Positions 1-9,083 of a stretch of DNA of 64,000 bases are shown here, piece after piece (within the stretch, counting starts at the first letter, position 1; each line of letters opens with the position of its first letter). The position numbers and the translations under genes are program-made. Below the pieces are notes generated by a model. That model was not told the DNA's origin. It did no database searches and worked only from the letters and a program-made list of their open reading frames with translations. Source of the DNA: JAPSGB01 sp963775185. GTDB lineage: Bacteria; Myxococcota_A; Polyangia; Polyangiales; Polyangiaceae. The stretch is from positions 372,001 to 436,000 of the forward strand of contig CAVZIE010000037.1 of NCBI GenBank assembly GCA_963775185.1. Direction: 5' to 3'.

Positions 1-13
1 CGCCGGACCGACC
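1..13 (+). repeat. Dispersed 18-bp element, copy 1 (cut by window edge)
   Basis: The first 13 bases, CGCCGGACCGACC, match the right-hand part of the dispersed element TTCCGCGCCGGACCGGCA, in the variant also seen near 40850. The left part lies outside the window. It sits upstream of the TPR gene. Assignment rests on similarity to the other copies only. Confidence 0.4.
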
Positions 14-93
14 CCGATCGGCCGCTTAGAGTTTGGGTGGGAGCGCCCGAGCCACTATGCTACCGCCCAGCTCTGTCGAGCTTGGAGGAGCTT

Positions 94-948
94 ATGAAGC
101 GTAGGCCGCTCAGTCCCTGGCTGGTGAGCATCGCCTTGGCGACCGCTCCGATCGCAGTCCTCGCGCAGCAGGAGACGACCCACGCTTACCCGGCGTGCAC
201 CAACACCAGTCCGGGCGAGGTCGAGGTGAACACCGCCAAGGCGGCGTTCCAGCTCGGACAGGCCTCGTTCAACGAAGGCAACTACAAGAAAGCGATCGAG
301 AACTGGGAGGAAGCGCTGCGGCGCGACTGCACCGCGTCCGCGTTGCTGCTGAACCTCGCGCGGGCCTACGAGCTCGACGGGCAGAAGCAGCAGGCAGTCG
401 TCGCACTGCAGGCATATCTGGATCGCAAGCCGGACACACCGCAGCGCGACCAGATCGAGCGCCGGATCGAGACGCTGAACAAGCAGATCGCGGCGCAGGC
501 GCCCGTCGCCACGGCACCGACCGCCACGGCCACGGCGCCGAGCGCGAGCAGCACCGCACCGCCGCCGCCTCCGCCGGGTGGCAAGCGCCCGATCCTGCCG
601 CTGATCGTCGCCGGAGCGGGCGGCGTGATCCTGGTCGGCGGCGGCATCGGCTACGTGATCGAGAACGGGCGCGTGAAGGACTTCCAGTCGCAGTGCCCGA
701 ACAACAGCTGCCCCGACCCGAGCATCCGCGACAGCGCGAACTCGGCAGTGAACAGTCGCAAGTTGATGGGCGGTATCGCCGTCGCGGGCCTGGTGATCGG
801 GGCCGGTGGCCTGGTCTGGTACTTCCTGTCGAAGCCCCAGGGCGACGCGACCACTACCGGTCAGCTCGACAAGCGCCGGCTCCACCCGCAGGTCACGCCC
901 GTCGTGGGCAGCGGCTTCACCGGAGTGGCAGTAACGGGCGCGTTCTGA
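94..948 (+). CDS. Secreted TPR protein with two C-terminal membrane segments
   Basis: A 284-aa exported protein. The start is the ATG at 94, preceded by GGAGGAG a few bases upstream; an in-frame ATG at 37 would add an unlikely extension before the signal peptide. Residues 1-24 form a signal peptide ending around VLA-QQ. A TPR-like helical region follows at about 45-130 (pattern GQASFNEGNYKKAIENWEEAL). Then come an Ala/Thr/Pro linker and two Gly-rich hydrophobic segments at about 167-190 and 227-247. The same plan (signal, TPR or PEGA, paired membrane helices) recurs at 4062 and 32600, which suggests a family of envelope proteins common in Polyangia. The exact role is unknown. It converges on the minus-strand lipoprotein gene with a short overlap. 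Confidence 0.85.
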   Translation: MKRRPLSPWLVSIALATAPIAVLAQQETTHAYPACTNTSPGEVEVNTAKAAFQLGQASFNEGNYKKAIENWEEALRRDCTASALLLNLARAYELDGQKQQAVVALQAYLDRKPDTPQRDQIERRIETLNKQIAAQAPVATAPTATATAPSASSTAPPPPPPGGKRPILPLIVAGAGGVILVGGGIGYVIENGRVKDFQSQCPNNSCPDPSIRDSANSAVNSRKLMGGIAVAGLVIGAGGLVWYFLSKPQGDATTTGQLDKRRLHPQVTPVVGSGFTGVAVTGAF

Positions 949-1198
949 TCGGCGGGCGCCGCGAGGCGCCGGCGTCGCCGCCCCAGGTCGCCGGCGCGGC
1001 CTCGACCACGTCGTCGGACCCGGGCTGCGCGCCGGGCGACTCGTCGTCCCGCATGACGCGACCATCGCCGGACGCCGCCTGCGCCGGCGCGCGATCGAAA
1101 TCCGGTTCGAGCGGCGGAGGCGTCTCGCTCGAGGAACCTCCGCACGCCGGCAAGAGCAAGAGCAGCGCGACGAGTCCGTGCCGGCAGTAGAGCGCCAT
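917..1198 (-). CDS. Small putative lipoprotein
   Basis: A 93-aa protein whose N-terminus is a textbook lipoprotein signal: MALYC, a Leu-rich core, then LPAC followed by Gly/Ser. The remainder is acidic, Pro/Ala-rich and low in complexity, with no recognisable domain. It is read against the end of the TPR gene and overlaps it by 32 bp tail to tail. No good ribosome-binding site precedes the ATG. The signal peptide is the only positive evidence; in DNA this GC-rich a chance open frame of this length is possible, so the call is moderate. Confidence 0.5.
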   Translation of the reverse strand: MALYCRHGLVALLLLLPACGGSSSETPPPLEPDFDRAPAQAASGDGRVMRDDESPGAQPGSDDVVEAAPATWGGDAGASRRPPIRTRPLLPLR

Positions 1199-1280
1199 GC
1201 GGCGCTGCTAGCACGACCGTCGTGGCCGGGAAAAATGGGCGGCCCTCGTGGCGACGATCTGCTAGACGTTCAGGTACACC

Positions 1281-1832
1281 ATGCGTTGTCGCTTCGCCCA
1301 GGTTTCCGCCGTCGCGCTCGCGGCGGCCATCACGTGCGCATGCAGCAGCAAGAGTAACCCGTCCGGTTCGCCGGCGGTCAGCTGCGACGTCGTCGACTAC
1401 ACCACGTTCGACGGCCAGAACCCCGCGGTGTCGTTCCGCAACGACGTGTTGCCGATCCAGCGTCGCGCCTGCGCCTTCAGCTCCTGCCACGGCAAGATCG
1501 TCGGCTCCAAGGTCGAGATGTATCTCGGTCCGAACATCAGCGAGCCGGATCCGGACGACACGACCATCGCGGATATCATCGCCACCATGAAAGAGGCGTC
1601 CAAGACCGCGCCCGCGATGGCACGCGTGACGCCATCGGATCCGCAGAACAGCTTCCTGATGCTGAAGCTCGACGCATGCCAGGGCGAAGCCGGCTTGACC
1701 TGCGAGGTGCAGGCCGGTGCGCTGTCGGACAACCCGTGCGGTGACACCATGCCGCGCTCGGGCGAGCAGCTGTCGCGCGCCGAGCGAGACATCTACCGGC
1801 GTTGGATCGCCCAGGGCGCGCAGGACAACTGA
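1281..1832 (+). CDS. Lipoprotein with CX4CH cytochrome c-type motif
   Basis: A 183-aa exported protein with a hydrophobic N-terminus ending in ITCACSS, probably a lipidated Cys. Residues 53-71 read FRNDVLPIQRRACAFSSCHG, where C64, C69 and H70 form a CX4CH motif in the position where the more common CXXCH haem site of cytochrome-c-like modules is found. The C-terminus (MPRSGEQLSRAERDIYRRWI) resembles the end of those modules. Haem binding is inferred, not shown: the spacing is two residues longer than the classical site, and whether the local cytochrome c maturation system accepts it is unknown. The stop codon abuts the ruvA start, so the two may be co-transcribed although functionally unrelated. 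Confidence 0.75.
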   Translation: MRCRFAQVSAVALAAAITCACSSKSNPSGSPAVSCDVVDYTTFDGQNPAVSFRNDVLPIQRRACAFSSCHGKIVGSKVEMYLGPNISEPDPDDTTIADIIATMKEASKTAPAMARVTPSDPQNSFLMLKLDACQGEAGLTCEVQAGALSDNPCGDTMPRSGEQLSRAERDIYRRWIAQGAQDN

Positions 1833-2429
1833 GTGATCGGACGGCTCTGCGGCAAGGTGGTCGTCGAGCAGCTCGACGGCCGCATCGTGGTCGACGTCGG
1901 CGGGGTGGGCTACGAGGTCACGGTTCCGCTCGGCACGCCGGGGCGAGCGGAGCGCGACGGCGAACGCGTGGTGCTGCTCGTGCACACCCACGTGCGCGAG
2001 GACGCGCTCGACCTGTACGGTTTTTCCTCCGAGGCCGAGCGCGGCGTGTTCCGGCTGCTGATCGGCGTGCCGAATATCGGCCCGCGGTCGGCGATCAACG
2101 TGCTGTCCGCGCTGCCCGCACCGGAGCTCGCGGCCGCCGTCCAGGCCGGGGACCTGGGGCGTCTCACGAAGGTGCCCGGGATCGGCAAGAAGACCGCCGA
2201 GCGACTCGTGCTGGAGCTCAAGGAGAAGCTGCCGCGCGCGCCGGCCGGGCCGGCGAGCACCCGTGCGGCGGCGCCCGCGGACAACGCCGCGCGGCTGGCC
2301 GTCGCCCTGACGAACATGGGCTACCGGTCGGCGGAGGCGGAGCGCGCCATCAAGACGCTGGGCGACCGGGTGGCCGCGGCCCCGCTCCCCGACCTCCTGC
2401 GCGAAGCGCTGGCGGTTCTATCGGCCTAG
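1833..2429 (+). CDS. ruvA: Holliday junction DNA helicase subunit RuvA
   Basis: A 198-aa RuvA, the tetrameric protein that binds Holliday junctions and loads RuvB for branch migration. The start is GTG at 1833, directly after the previous stop, giving the family N-terminus MIGRLCGKVV. Domain I is an OB fold (about 1-62). Domain II carries helix-hairpin-helix motifs (GVPNIGPRSAINVLSAL and VPGIGKKTAERLVLELK, about 65-140). After a Pro/Ala linker, domain III (about 150-198, ALTNMGYRSAEAERAI) is the RuvB-contact module. Length is normal. ruvB and ruvC are not in the neighbourhood, so the usual ruvCAB operon is split here. Confidence 0.96.
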   Translation: MIGRLCGKVVVEQLDGRIVVDVGGVGYEVTVPLGTPGRAERDGERVVLLVHTHVREDALDLYGFSSEAERGVFRLLIGVPNIGPRSAINVLSALPAPELAAAVQAGDLGRLTKVPGIGKKTAERLVLELKEKLPRAPAGPASTRAAAPADNAARLAVALTNMGYRSAEAERAIKTLGDRVAAAPLPDLLREALAVLSA

Positions 2430-2445
2430 GAAACGCCTGCTTCCG

Positions 2446-2459
2446 GGGCTTGCGAGCCC
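2446..2459 (+). terminator. Short hairpin after ruvA
   Basis: GGGCT, loop TGCG, AGCCC form a small perfect hairpin 17 bp after the ruvA stop. No U-run follows, so it may be only a weak or Rho-independent-like stop, or incidental. Confidence 0.3.
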
Positions 2460-2570
2460 GGTCCTTGACCCTCGCTGGGAGGCGTGGATAATCGCGCGCT
2501 TGCCGAGGGAAAATGCCGGCGCGGGGCGGCACACAAGCCCACGCATCGTGACCGCCCCAGGAGGCCCCAC

Positions 2571-3632
<1,062 letters not shown>

Positions 3633-3666
3633 GAGAGCGGGCCGACACGGCACCGCACCTTGTTCG

Positions 3667-4065
3667 ATGTCATCTCCGAGAACGATTCGCGTCGTCGCTG
3701 CCGTTATCGAGCGCGATGGGCGGTATCTGATCACCCAACGGCGGCCGAGCGCCGTCCTGCCGCTGCTGTGGGAGTTCCCCGGCGGGCGCGTCGAGGACGG
3801 GGAGACCGACGTCGACGCGTTGCGGCGCGAAGTGAAGCATCGGCTCGATGTCGAGATCGAGCCGGGACAGCTCATCAGCTTCGTCAGTCACCCGTATGAA
3901 CGTTACGTGGTGGACCTGTACCTATACGAGTGCAGGCTCACCGGCGGGGAACCGGTGGAGCGCAACGTGAACGCTTTCAAATGGGTGACCAGCGCCGAGT
4001 TCGACCAGTATCCGTTCACGCCGGCGGACGAGCTGTCGATGAACAAGTTGCTCGGCGTGGGGTGA
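3667..4065 (+). CDS. Nudix-family protein with altered Nudix box
   Basis: A 132-aa single-domain Nudix (MutT-like) protein, the right length for nucleoside-triphosphate pyrophosphohydrolases that clean the nucleotide pool. The Nudix box spans residues 40-62: G40, E46, R54 and E55 are in place, but the two glutamates of the REUXEE signature are H58 and R59, and the following Gly is D61. In MutT those glutamates bind the catalytic metal, so this protein may be inactive, may bind without hydrolysis, or may use other ligands. The rest of the fold (WEFPGG, the YLYEC strand, the C-terminal ADELSMNKLL helix) is intact. It overlaps the next gene by GTGA and is probably translated with it. Confidence 0.82.
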   Translation: MSSPRTIRVVAAVIERDGRYLITQRRPSAVLPLLWEFPGGRVEDGETDVDALRREVKHRLDVEIEPGQLISFVSHPYERYVVDLYLYECRLTGGEPVERNVNAFKWVTSAEFDQYPFTPADELSMNKLLGVG

Positions 4066-4715
4066 TCGCGCCGGCGGCCCGCGGTATCGCGCTGGCCGCT
4101 CTGCTCACCACCTCCGTCGCAGGCGCAGAGCCCCCGCCGGCCGCGCCGGCGGCGCCCGTCGGTCCGGTCGCCGCCGAGAACACGCCGAACCCGCTGCCGT
4201 ACGGCAACGGCACGGTCGTCACCGTGGTGACGACGCGCGCCGCGCAGATCTTCGTCGCGCCCGTCGGCCCCCGCGGCGCGCCGCCGAGCGACTACGACTT
4301 CAAGCGCGTCGGCGTCGCGCCGGCGTCGTTCCAGCTGCCCCCCGGTCGATACGTGATCGAAGTCGAGGACGAGGGCGTCACGAGCCAGGAGCTCGATCTC
4401 GTCGTCGGCACGGATCCGGTGCACCTGCAGATCCGGACGGGCTCCTCGGACATGGCGACGGTCGGCTCGCTGACGCTCGGGATCGGGATCTTGTGCGTGC
4501 TGAGCGGCGCGGTGCTGCTGATCAGCGGCTCGAAAGCTCCGTCGTCCCTGGACAAGTCGAAGATCGTGATCCCGCTGTTCGCGGCCGGCGGCGCGCTGGT
4601 GGGCGGCGGCATCGGCCTGTACTTCGCCTCGCGGACCAGTATCGAGCGCAATCCGGCGCCGGTAGCGCCGCCCGCGCCCAGGGCCTACGTCGCCGGCGTA
4701 CGCGTGGCATTCTAG
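4062..4715 (+). CDS. PEGA-like exported protein with two membrane segments
   Basis: A 217-aa protein. GTG at 4062 overlaps the Nudix stop (GTGA), indicating translational coupling. A signal peptide (about 1-20, ending TSVAGA) is followed by a Pro/Ala spacer and a PEGA-like beta domain (about 65-125; the phrase LPPGRYVIEVEDEGV is typical of the surface-exposed PEGA fold). Two hydrophobic segments follow at about 130-155 and 170-192. Same overall plan as the proteins at 94 and 32600. Likely an envelope-anchored protein with no enzymatic motif; function unknown. Confidence 0.75.
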   Translation: MIAPAARGIALAALLTTSVAGAEPPPAAPAAPVGPVAAENTPNPLPYGNGTVVTVVTTRAAQIFVAPVGPRGAPPSDYDFKRVGVAPASFQLPPGRYVIEVEDEGVTSQELDLVVGTDPVHLQIRTGSSDMATVGSLTLGIGILCVLSGAVLLISGSKAPSSLDKSKIVIPLFAAGGALVGGGIGLYFASRTSIERNPAPVAPPAPRAYVAGVRVAF

Positions 4716-4794
4716 TGCCGCTCGCTGGAAGTCCGACCGGTGGATCAGGTGGCCGAGGTGGCGGGTTGGAAATGCCAGTGGTGGTGGCGCTAGA

Positions 4795-4896
4795 CGACCG
4801 CGAAGCGGTCGAGGGGGAGGCTCGGCGAAGCCGAGGGGGCGCTGCTGCGCCCCAAACAAACGGTGCTGGTCCCGCCCGCGCGCTGCGAAGCAGCGC
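4795..4896. repeat. Cluster of four perfect hairpins, three with GCGAAGC tips
   Basis: In the 227-bp gap between two genes there are four perfect inverted repeats: 4795-4811 (7-bp stem, loop GAA), 4821-4835 (6-bp stem, loop GAA), 4836-4853 (GGGGCGC, loop TGCT) and 4880-4896 (7-bp stem, loop GAA). The three GAA loops are closed by G-C pairs, giving GCGAAGC, a sequence known to form an unusually stable mini-hairpin in DNA. The stems differ, so this is conserved structure rather than copied sequence. The third hairpin is followed by AAACAAA. Possible terminator array, mRNA stabiliser or DNA structural site. Confidence 0.6.
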
Positions 4897-4942
4897 AGGC
4901 CCGCAACTGCCGGCCGCACTTGTGGCGAGCGGCACCAGGGGC

Positions 4943-5326
4943 ATGCACGGCTTCCGGTTCCGGGGCCGATCGGGCGGCCCGCGGAACGGCTTGGCGGCGC
5001 TCCTGCTGCTGCTCGCGGCGGCTGCCCTGCCCGGCGCGTGCGATGCCAGCATCTCGGTTCCGGAGTGCGATCGCCTCCAGAACTTCAGCTGCGACTGCTT
5101 TCCAGAGTGCCAGCTGGAGTACGTCGACATCGTGGATTCACAGGACGCCGGGCGCTGCAACAAGGCGCTGCGCGACGCCTTCGCATACTGGGAGATCTGC
5201 GCCGGGCAGTGCGGCCCCAACTGCGAGTACGGCTGGAGCGCATGCGCCTTCGACACGTACCAGGCGCTTGGCCTCGCGCCGAAGCAGGAGTGCTCGGCCC
5301 CACCGGCCGACGCCGGCACGGATTGA
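4943..5326 (+). CDS. Cys-rich lipoprotein
   Basis: A 127-aa protein. The ATG at 4943 gives a basic N-region, a long Leu/Ala core and the lipobox LPGAC, after which the mature part carries about ten further cysteines (for example CDCFPEC and CAGQCGPNCEYGWSAC). This points to a disulfide-stabilised lipoprotein facing the periplasm or surface. No known domain is recognised. Small Cys-rich lipoproteins of this type are frequent in this window (compare 11341, 33598 and 22073). It follows the hairpin cluster and precedes comF in the same direction. Confidence 0.72.
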   Translation: MHGFRFRGRSGGPRNGLAALLLLLAAAALPGACDASISVPECDRLQNFSCDCFPECQLEYVDIVDSQDAGRCNKALRDAFAYWEICAGQCGPNCEYGWSACAFDTYQALGLAPKQECSAPPADAGTD

Positions 5327-5364
5327 TCGGGCAACCGCCCCCGACCACGAGCCGACACCCGGTC

Positions 5365-6039
5365 ATGTCCGCCATCCACCAGGCGTGGGCGACCGTGCGC
5401 TCGTTGTCGGGCGGTGCGCTGGATCTGCTCGCGCCGCGCGGGTGCGCGGCCTGCGACGCCGAGGTCCGGCGCGGAGCGCCATTCTGTGCGTCGTGCCGGG
5501 CGACGCTCCGCGCAGCGCACGTCGCCCACGTGGACGCTGTTCCCGTGCTGGCCGGCGCCGCGTACGGCGACGCCGTCGCGAGCGCGATCCAACGCTTCAA
5601 GTACGGCGGTCGGACGGACCTCGCGCCGGCGCTGGCGGCGCTGGCGGCGAACGCGTTGGGGTCGATCGGCGACGCCGTGCTCGTGCCGGTGCCGCTGCAC
5701 TCCGTGCGGCTCGCCGAGCGGGGCTACAACCAGGCCGCGCTGATCGCGCGCGAGATCGCGCGATCGACCGGGGCGTCGTTGGACGGCTTGGCGCTCGCGC
5801 GACGGCGCGCGACGAAGCAACAAGCACGCCAAGGCGGCGAGGAGCGCCAGCGGAACGTCGCCGGAGCCTTCGCGGTCCGGCGGCCGCGAAAGCTGGCCGG
5901 ACGCCGGATCGTGCTGGTCGACGACGTCGTGACCACGGGAGCGACCGCCTCGGCATGCATCCGCGCGCTGACGGCCTGCGGCGCGCCGGTGCTCGCCGTG
6001 GCTGCGGTCGCGCTCGCCGGGCACGCGCGCACGGCCTGA
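5365..6039 (+). CDS. comF: ComF family protein (phosphoribosyltransferase-like)
   Basis: A 224-aa ComF/GntX protein. The N-terminus carries a four-Cys zinc finger (CAACDAEVRRGAPFCASC, about 29-46). The C-terminal half is a type I phosphoribosyltransferase fold with LVPVPLH, the family block RGYNQAALIAREIA and the PRPP loop VLVDDVVTTGAT (about 188-199). In competent bacteria ComF helps move single-stranded DNA across the inner membrane; in most others its role is undefined. No other competence gene is adjacent. The start is the ATG at 5365, just before MSAIHQAW; the upstream open frame is an alternative-frame shadow of the previous gene. Confidence 0.9.
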   Translation: MSAIHQAWATVRSLSGGALDLLAPRGCAACDAEVRRGAPFCASCRATLRAAHVAHVDAVPVLAGAAYGDAVASAIQRFKYGGRTDLAPALAALAANALGSIGDAVLVPVPLHSVRLAERGYNQAALIAREIARSTGASLDGLALARRRATKQQARQGGEERQRNVAGAFAVRRPRKLAGRRIVLVDDVVTTGATASACIRALTACGAPVLAVAAVALAGHARTA

Positions 6040-6153
6040 AAAGCCGGTATTGTCCGATCCGTCGTCGGCGTCGCTTTCGCGCGTACCCGGATCTTGCCGG
6101 GCGACTTGGCGTAAAATGTGAGACACCATGGGCGCAGCGAGGGATAGCCAGGC

Positions 6154-8142
6154 GTGAGCGACGACACGACTGACTGGCGATGGGTCGACATCGACGGTGT
6201 CCAGAAAGACATCGACGAGTGGGACCTGGTGTCCTCGCTCTCCGAGGGGACGCTAGAACCGCGGACGCTCGTCTGGAAACGCGGCTGGCAGGAGTGGCTC
6301 CCGGCGAGCCGCGTGGCCGAGCTGGCGTCGGCCATGCCCGAAGGTCAGGTCGAAGCCGCCGTCGAGCCGAAGCTGGGCGACGACGCCGAGCCTCCTGCCC
6401 CGCCGGCGCGGCCAGCGGAGCCCGCAGTTGGAGCGAGCCCGGTCGAGCCCACCGCACCGGCCCGCGCCGCCATCGCACCGGCGCACGCGCTTCCGCCCCC
6501 GCCGCTGGGCGGCCGCCACGATACGCGCGGCGCGATGGCCGCCGCGTCGTTGATCGGCAAGGCGGCGGCTCCTCCGCCGCCGGCGCGACCGCCGATGCCG
6601 ACGCTCGTGGAACCGCCGACGACGCCAACCACGTCCGCCACCTTGCGACCGCCCGGCGCCGTTCCACCGCCGCCACGACGGATGCCGGCGAATCCCGCAC
6701 CGATGATCGGGCCGTCCGCGGCGCGCGTCCCAGCGCTGGAGACGCCGCTGCCGCAAATCGCGATTCGCGAGAAGACGCCCGACGAGACCGCAGCGCCGCC
6801 GCCGGTCGCGATCACGGCAAGCCCAGCCGAGCCAGCGCAAGCTGCTCAGGCACTACCGCCCGAACCGGCGACGCTCCCGCTGGCGTCGCCGGCGCCCGTG
6901 ACCGCGGACGCGGAGCCGCTTCCGTCGTGGGACGTCGAGACGGAGACGGCCGCCCCGGCGCCGCCCGCGCCGCACCGCATCGGCGCGCTCGCCACGCCGA
7001 CCCCGACCCAACCCTCGACCACGCTGATCGTGCTCGGCGCGCTGGTCGGTGCGCTCGCCGCGTTGGTCATCGTGTTGCTGATCGCGCGCGGCAGCCACGA
7101 CGCCACGCCGCTCGCAGCCGGGCCGGCGAACGTCGGCACCGCCGGTGAGGCGAAGGCGCAGCACCGCGGCCCGTGCACGCTCGCCCACACGGCGAAGCGC
7201 CTCGCCACCGACATCCTGCCGGGCGTTCCGCCGTACCTCGCGTCGGCACCGGACGGACAACACGTCGTGATCGGCTACGCGGCGACGCGGACCGAAGCCG
7301 TCGGACTGATGGTGAATCCGGAGACGCTCGATGCGGCGCGCGCGTTCGACCAAAAAGGATCGGGGAGCGTCGTCGGTACCGTGCCGACCGTCGCGAGCGG
7401 CAGGGTCGAGTTCGCAGTAGATCGCGACGGCGGGCCGCTGGCAAACTCGCGTTCGGTGGACGCCCGGCCCGGCTTCGTGCTCGGGATGACCGACACCGGG
7501 CTCGCGCGCGCCGCGGCAGGCAAGACGCCGGCGGTGATCTGGCCCGGCGGCACCTCCGAGCGCATGACGGAGATCCGCGTGGCGACCACGCCGCACGGCG
7601 ATCACGCGGTGACGTTCCGGCGCGGCGGTCAATCCGGCAAGGTGTTGGTCGGATGGCTCGGCGCCGACGGTTCGAAGAAGAGCGAACTGGAGCGCGTCGA
7701 AGCGCCTTCGTTCGTGGGCACGCCGATGGTCGCCGCGAACGACGATTCGATCCTGGTGGTCTTCGCGGCGCGCGCCAGGAACACCGACCACTGGAGCGTG
7801 GAGCTTGCTGCGTCACACAACGGCGCGCGGCAGGTGACGGCCAACCCGTTCAACATCCCGCCGGGTGGGCCGGGCACGGAAGCAATCTCGCCCGCCGCCA
7901 CCGGTCTTGGCGATCGGTGGGTGCTGCAGTGGACCGAGGGCACGACCGGCCAGCACGACGTGCGCGTGCAGACGCTCGACGACAAGCTGGTCCCGGTCGG
8001 CGATCCGGTGACGGTGTCGCCGAAAGGCGCCAACGCGGGTCAGGGCGTAGTATGGGTTCAAGGCGACAAGGGCGTGTCGCTCTTCATCGTTGCCAGCGGC
8101 GCCAGCCACGAGCTTTGGGGAGCTGCTCTGAGATGTCCATGA
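6154..8142 (+). CDS. GYF_2-domain membrane protein with large C-terminal domain
   Basis: A 662-aa protein starting at GTG 6154. Residues 5-55 match the GYF_2 pattern (WVDIDGVQKDIDEWDLVSS, then LVWKRGWQEWLPAS), a short adaptor domain common at the N-terminus of bacterial membrane proteins. A Pro/Ala-rich cytoplasmic linker (about 70-285) precedes one transmembrane helix (about 290-312, LIVLGALVGALAALVIVLLI). The C-terminal 340 residues are probably periplasmic and resemble a beta-propeller-like fold without a recognisable catalytic motif (LGDRWVLQWTEGT). The downstream lipoprotein gene starts inside its last codons, so the two are likely partners. Confidence 0.78.
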   Translation: MSDDTTDWRWVDIDGVQKDIDEWDLVSSLSEGTLEPRTLVWKRGWQEWLPASRVAELASAMPEGQVEAAVEPKLGDDAEPPAPPARPAEPAVGASPVEPTAPARAAIAPAHALPPPPLGGRHDTRGAMAAASLIGKAAAPPPPARPPMPTLVEPPTTPTTSATLRPPGAVPPPPRRMPANPAPMIGPSAARVPALETPLPQIAIREKTPDETAAPPPVAITASPAEPAQAAQALPPEPATLPLASPAPVTADAEPLPSWDVETETAAPAPPAPHRIGALATPTPTQPSTTLIVLGALVGALAALVIVLLIARGSHDATPLAAGPANVGTAGEAKAQHRGPCTLAHTAKRLATDILPGVPPYLASAPDGQHVVIGYAATRTEAVGLMVNPETLDAARAFDQKGSGSVVGTVPTVASGRVEFAVDRDGGPLANSRSVDARPGFVLGMTDTGLARAAAGKTPAVIWPGGTSERMTEIRVATTPHGDHAVTFRRGGQSGKVLVGWLGADGSKKSELERVEAPSFVGTPMVAANDDSILVVFAARARNTDHWSVELAASHNGARQVTANPFNIPPGGPGTEAISPAATGLGDRWVLQWTEGTTGQHDVRVQTLDDKLVPVGDPVTVSPKGANAGQGVVWVQGDKGVSLFIVASGASHELWGAALRCP

Positions 8143-9083
8143 AGAACGCCAGGAACACGATCATCGGCCTCGCGGTGGCGGCACTGTCGCCCGCGGTCGC
8201 GACCGTCGCGACCATCTCGCTGACGGCGACGCCAGGCTGCTTCGTGTTCGGAAGTCCCGGGCCGTCGGCGGTCGGGCAAGGTCGCGAATACAAGTCCGGG
8301 GACCCGACGTTCGACGCGTTCTTCGACGCGCTCCACGACGTGCAGGTCCAGATGGCGGAAGCGCCCGACGAGGAGAAGGCCATCCGTCGCGCGCTGGCGA
8401 AGAAGCTCGACACCGACGCGGATGCGTCCGCGCGCGTCCTGGCCGAAAAAACCAAGCAGCGCGCGCATTCCATGGCAGCGCACGGCATCGCGCTCAAGCT
8501 CGAGACGGACGAGGGCGACGCGGAGACCAAGGCGAAGGCCGACCTCCACGCCAGCGGCGGCGCTCCGGCCGGTGCCGACAAGCGCTTCGTCACGGCGGTC
8601 GAGGCGGCCGTACAGAAGGAGCTGGAGCTCGCCAGGCAGATGAAGAAGAGCTCGAAGCTGCTCGAGCAACTCCGGGCCTCGACCGCGGCGCTGGACGCGA
8701 ACATCGACACGACCTTCCGCCTCGGCGGCCCGCGGAAGAAGTCGGAGGTGCGCAAGAACCTGGACGACGCCAAGCTCTTGATGCCGATGATGAACGCGCG
8801 GGCCGACGAGGTCCGCGACGCCGCGATGGAGACAGCGAAGAAGCTGACCGACGCCGTCGAAACCGACGACGGCAACGTCGAGCGCCCCGCGCCGCCGGCC
8901 GAGCCGGAACCAACACAAGAGCCCAAGCACAAGCAGGGCAAGCCCGCGGCGAAGTCGAAGCCGAAACCCGCGCAGGGTACGGCAGCGCCGAGGCCCGCAC
9001 CGGCGCCGAAGCCCGCGCCGAAAGCCTCCGCCGTCGGACTTCGAGCCGTGAGCCGTCGGCTCGCGCTCAGTTCACCTTCTTGA
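8133..9083 (+). CDS. Helical lipoprotein with Lys/Pro/Ala tail
   Basis: A 316-aa protein. ATG at 8133 (or 8139, two codons later, forming ATGA with the previous stop) is preceded by GGGGAG at suitable distance for the first. An N-terminal hydrophobic stretch ends at the lipobox TPGC (about C34). The mature part (about 60-240) is strongly helical and charged, suggesting coiled coil, and ends in a long Pro/Ala/Lys tail. Such tails can interact with peptidoglycan or nucleic acid, but nothing specific is recognised. Coupling to the GYF_2 membrane protein suggests a shared envelope function. It converges on the DsbD-like gene with a 17-bp overlap. Confidence 0.75.
   Translation: MSMKNARNTIIGLAVAALSPAVATVATISLTATPGCFVFGSPGPSAVGQGREYKSGDPTFDAFFDALHDVQVQMAEAPDEEKAIRRALAKKLDTDADASARVLAEKTKQRAHSMAAHGIALKLETDEGDAETKAKADLHASGGAPAGADKRFVTAVEAAVQKELELARQMKKSSKLLEQLRASTAALDANIDTTFRLGGPRKKSEVRKNLDDAKLLMPMMNARADEVRDAAMETAKKLTDAVETDDGNVERPAPPAEPEPTQEPKHKQGKPAAKSKPKPAQGTAAPRPAPAPKPAPKASAVGLRAVSRRLALSSPS

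Noticed and set aside
6040..6153. Promoter candidate TAAAAT at 6112 before the GYF_2 gene
   Set aside because: No acceptable -35 box at 16-18 bp; a CCCGG/CCGGG hairpin nearby is short and lacks a U-run.
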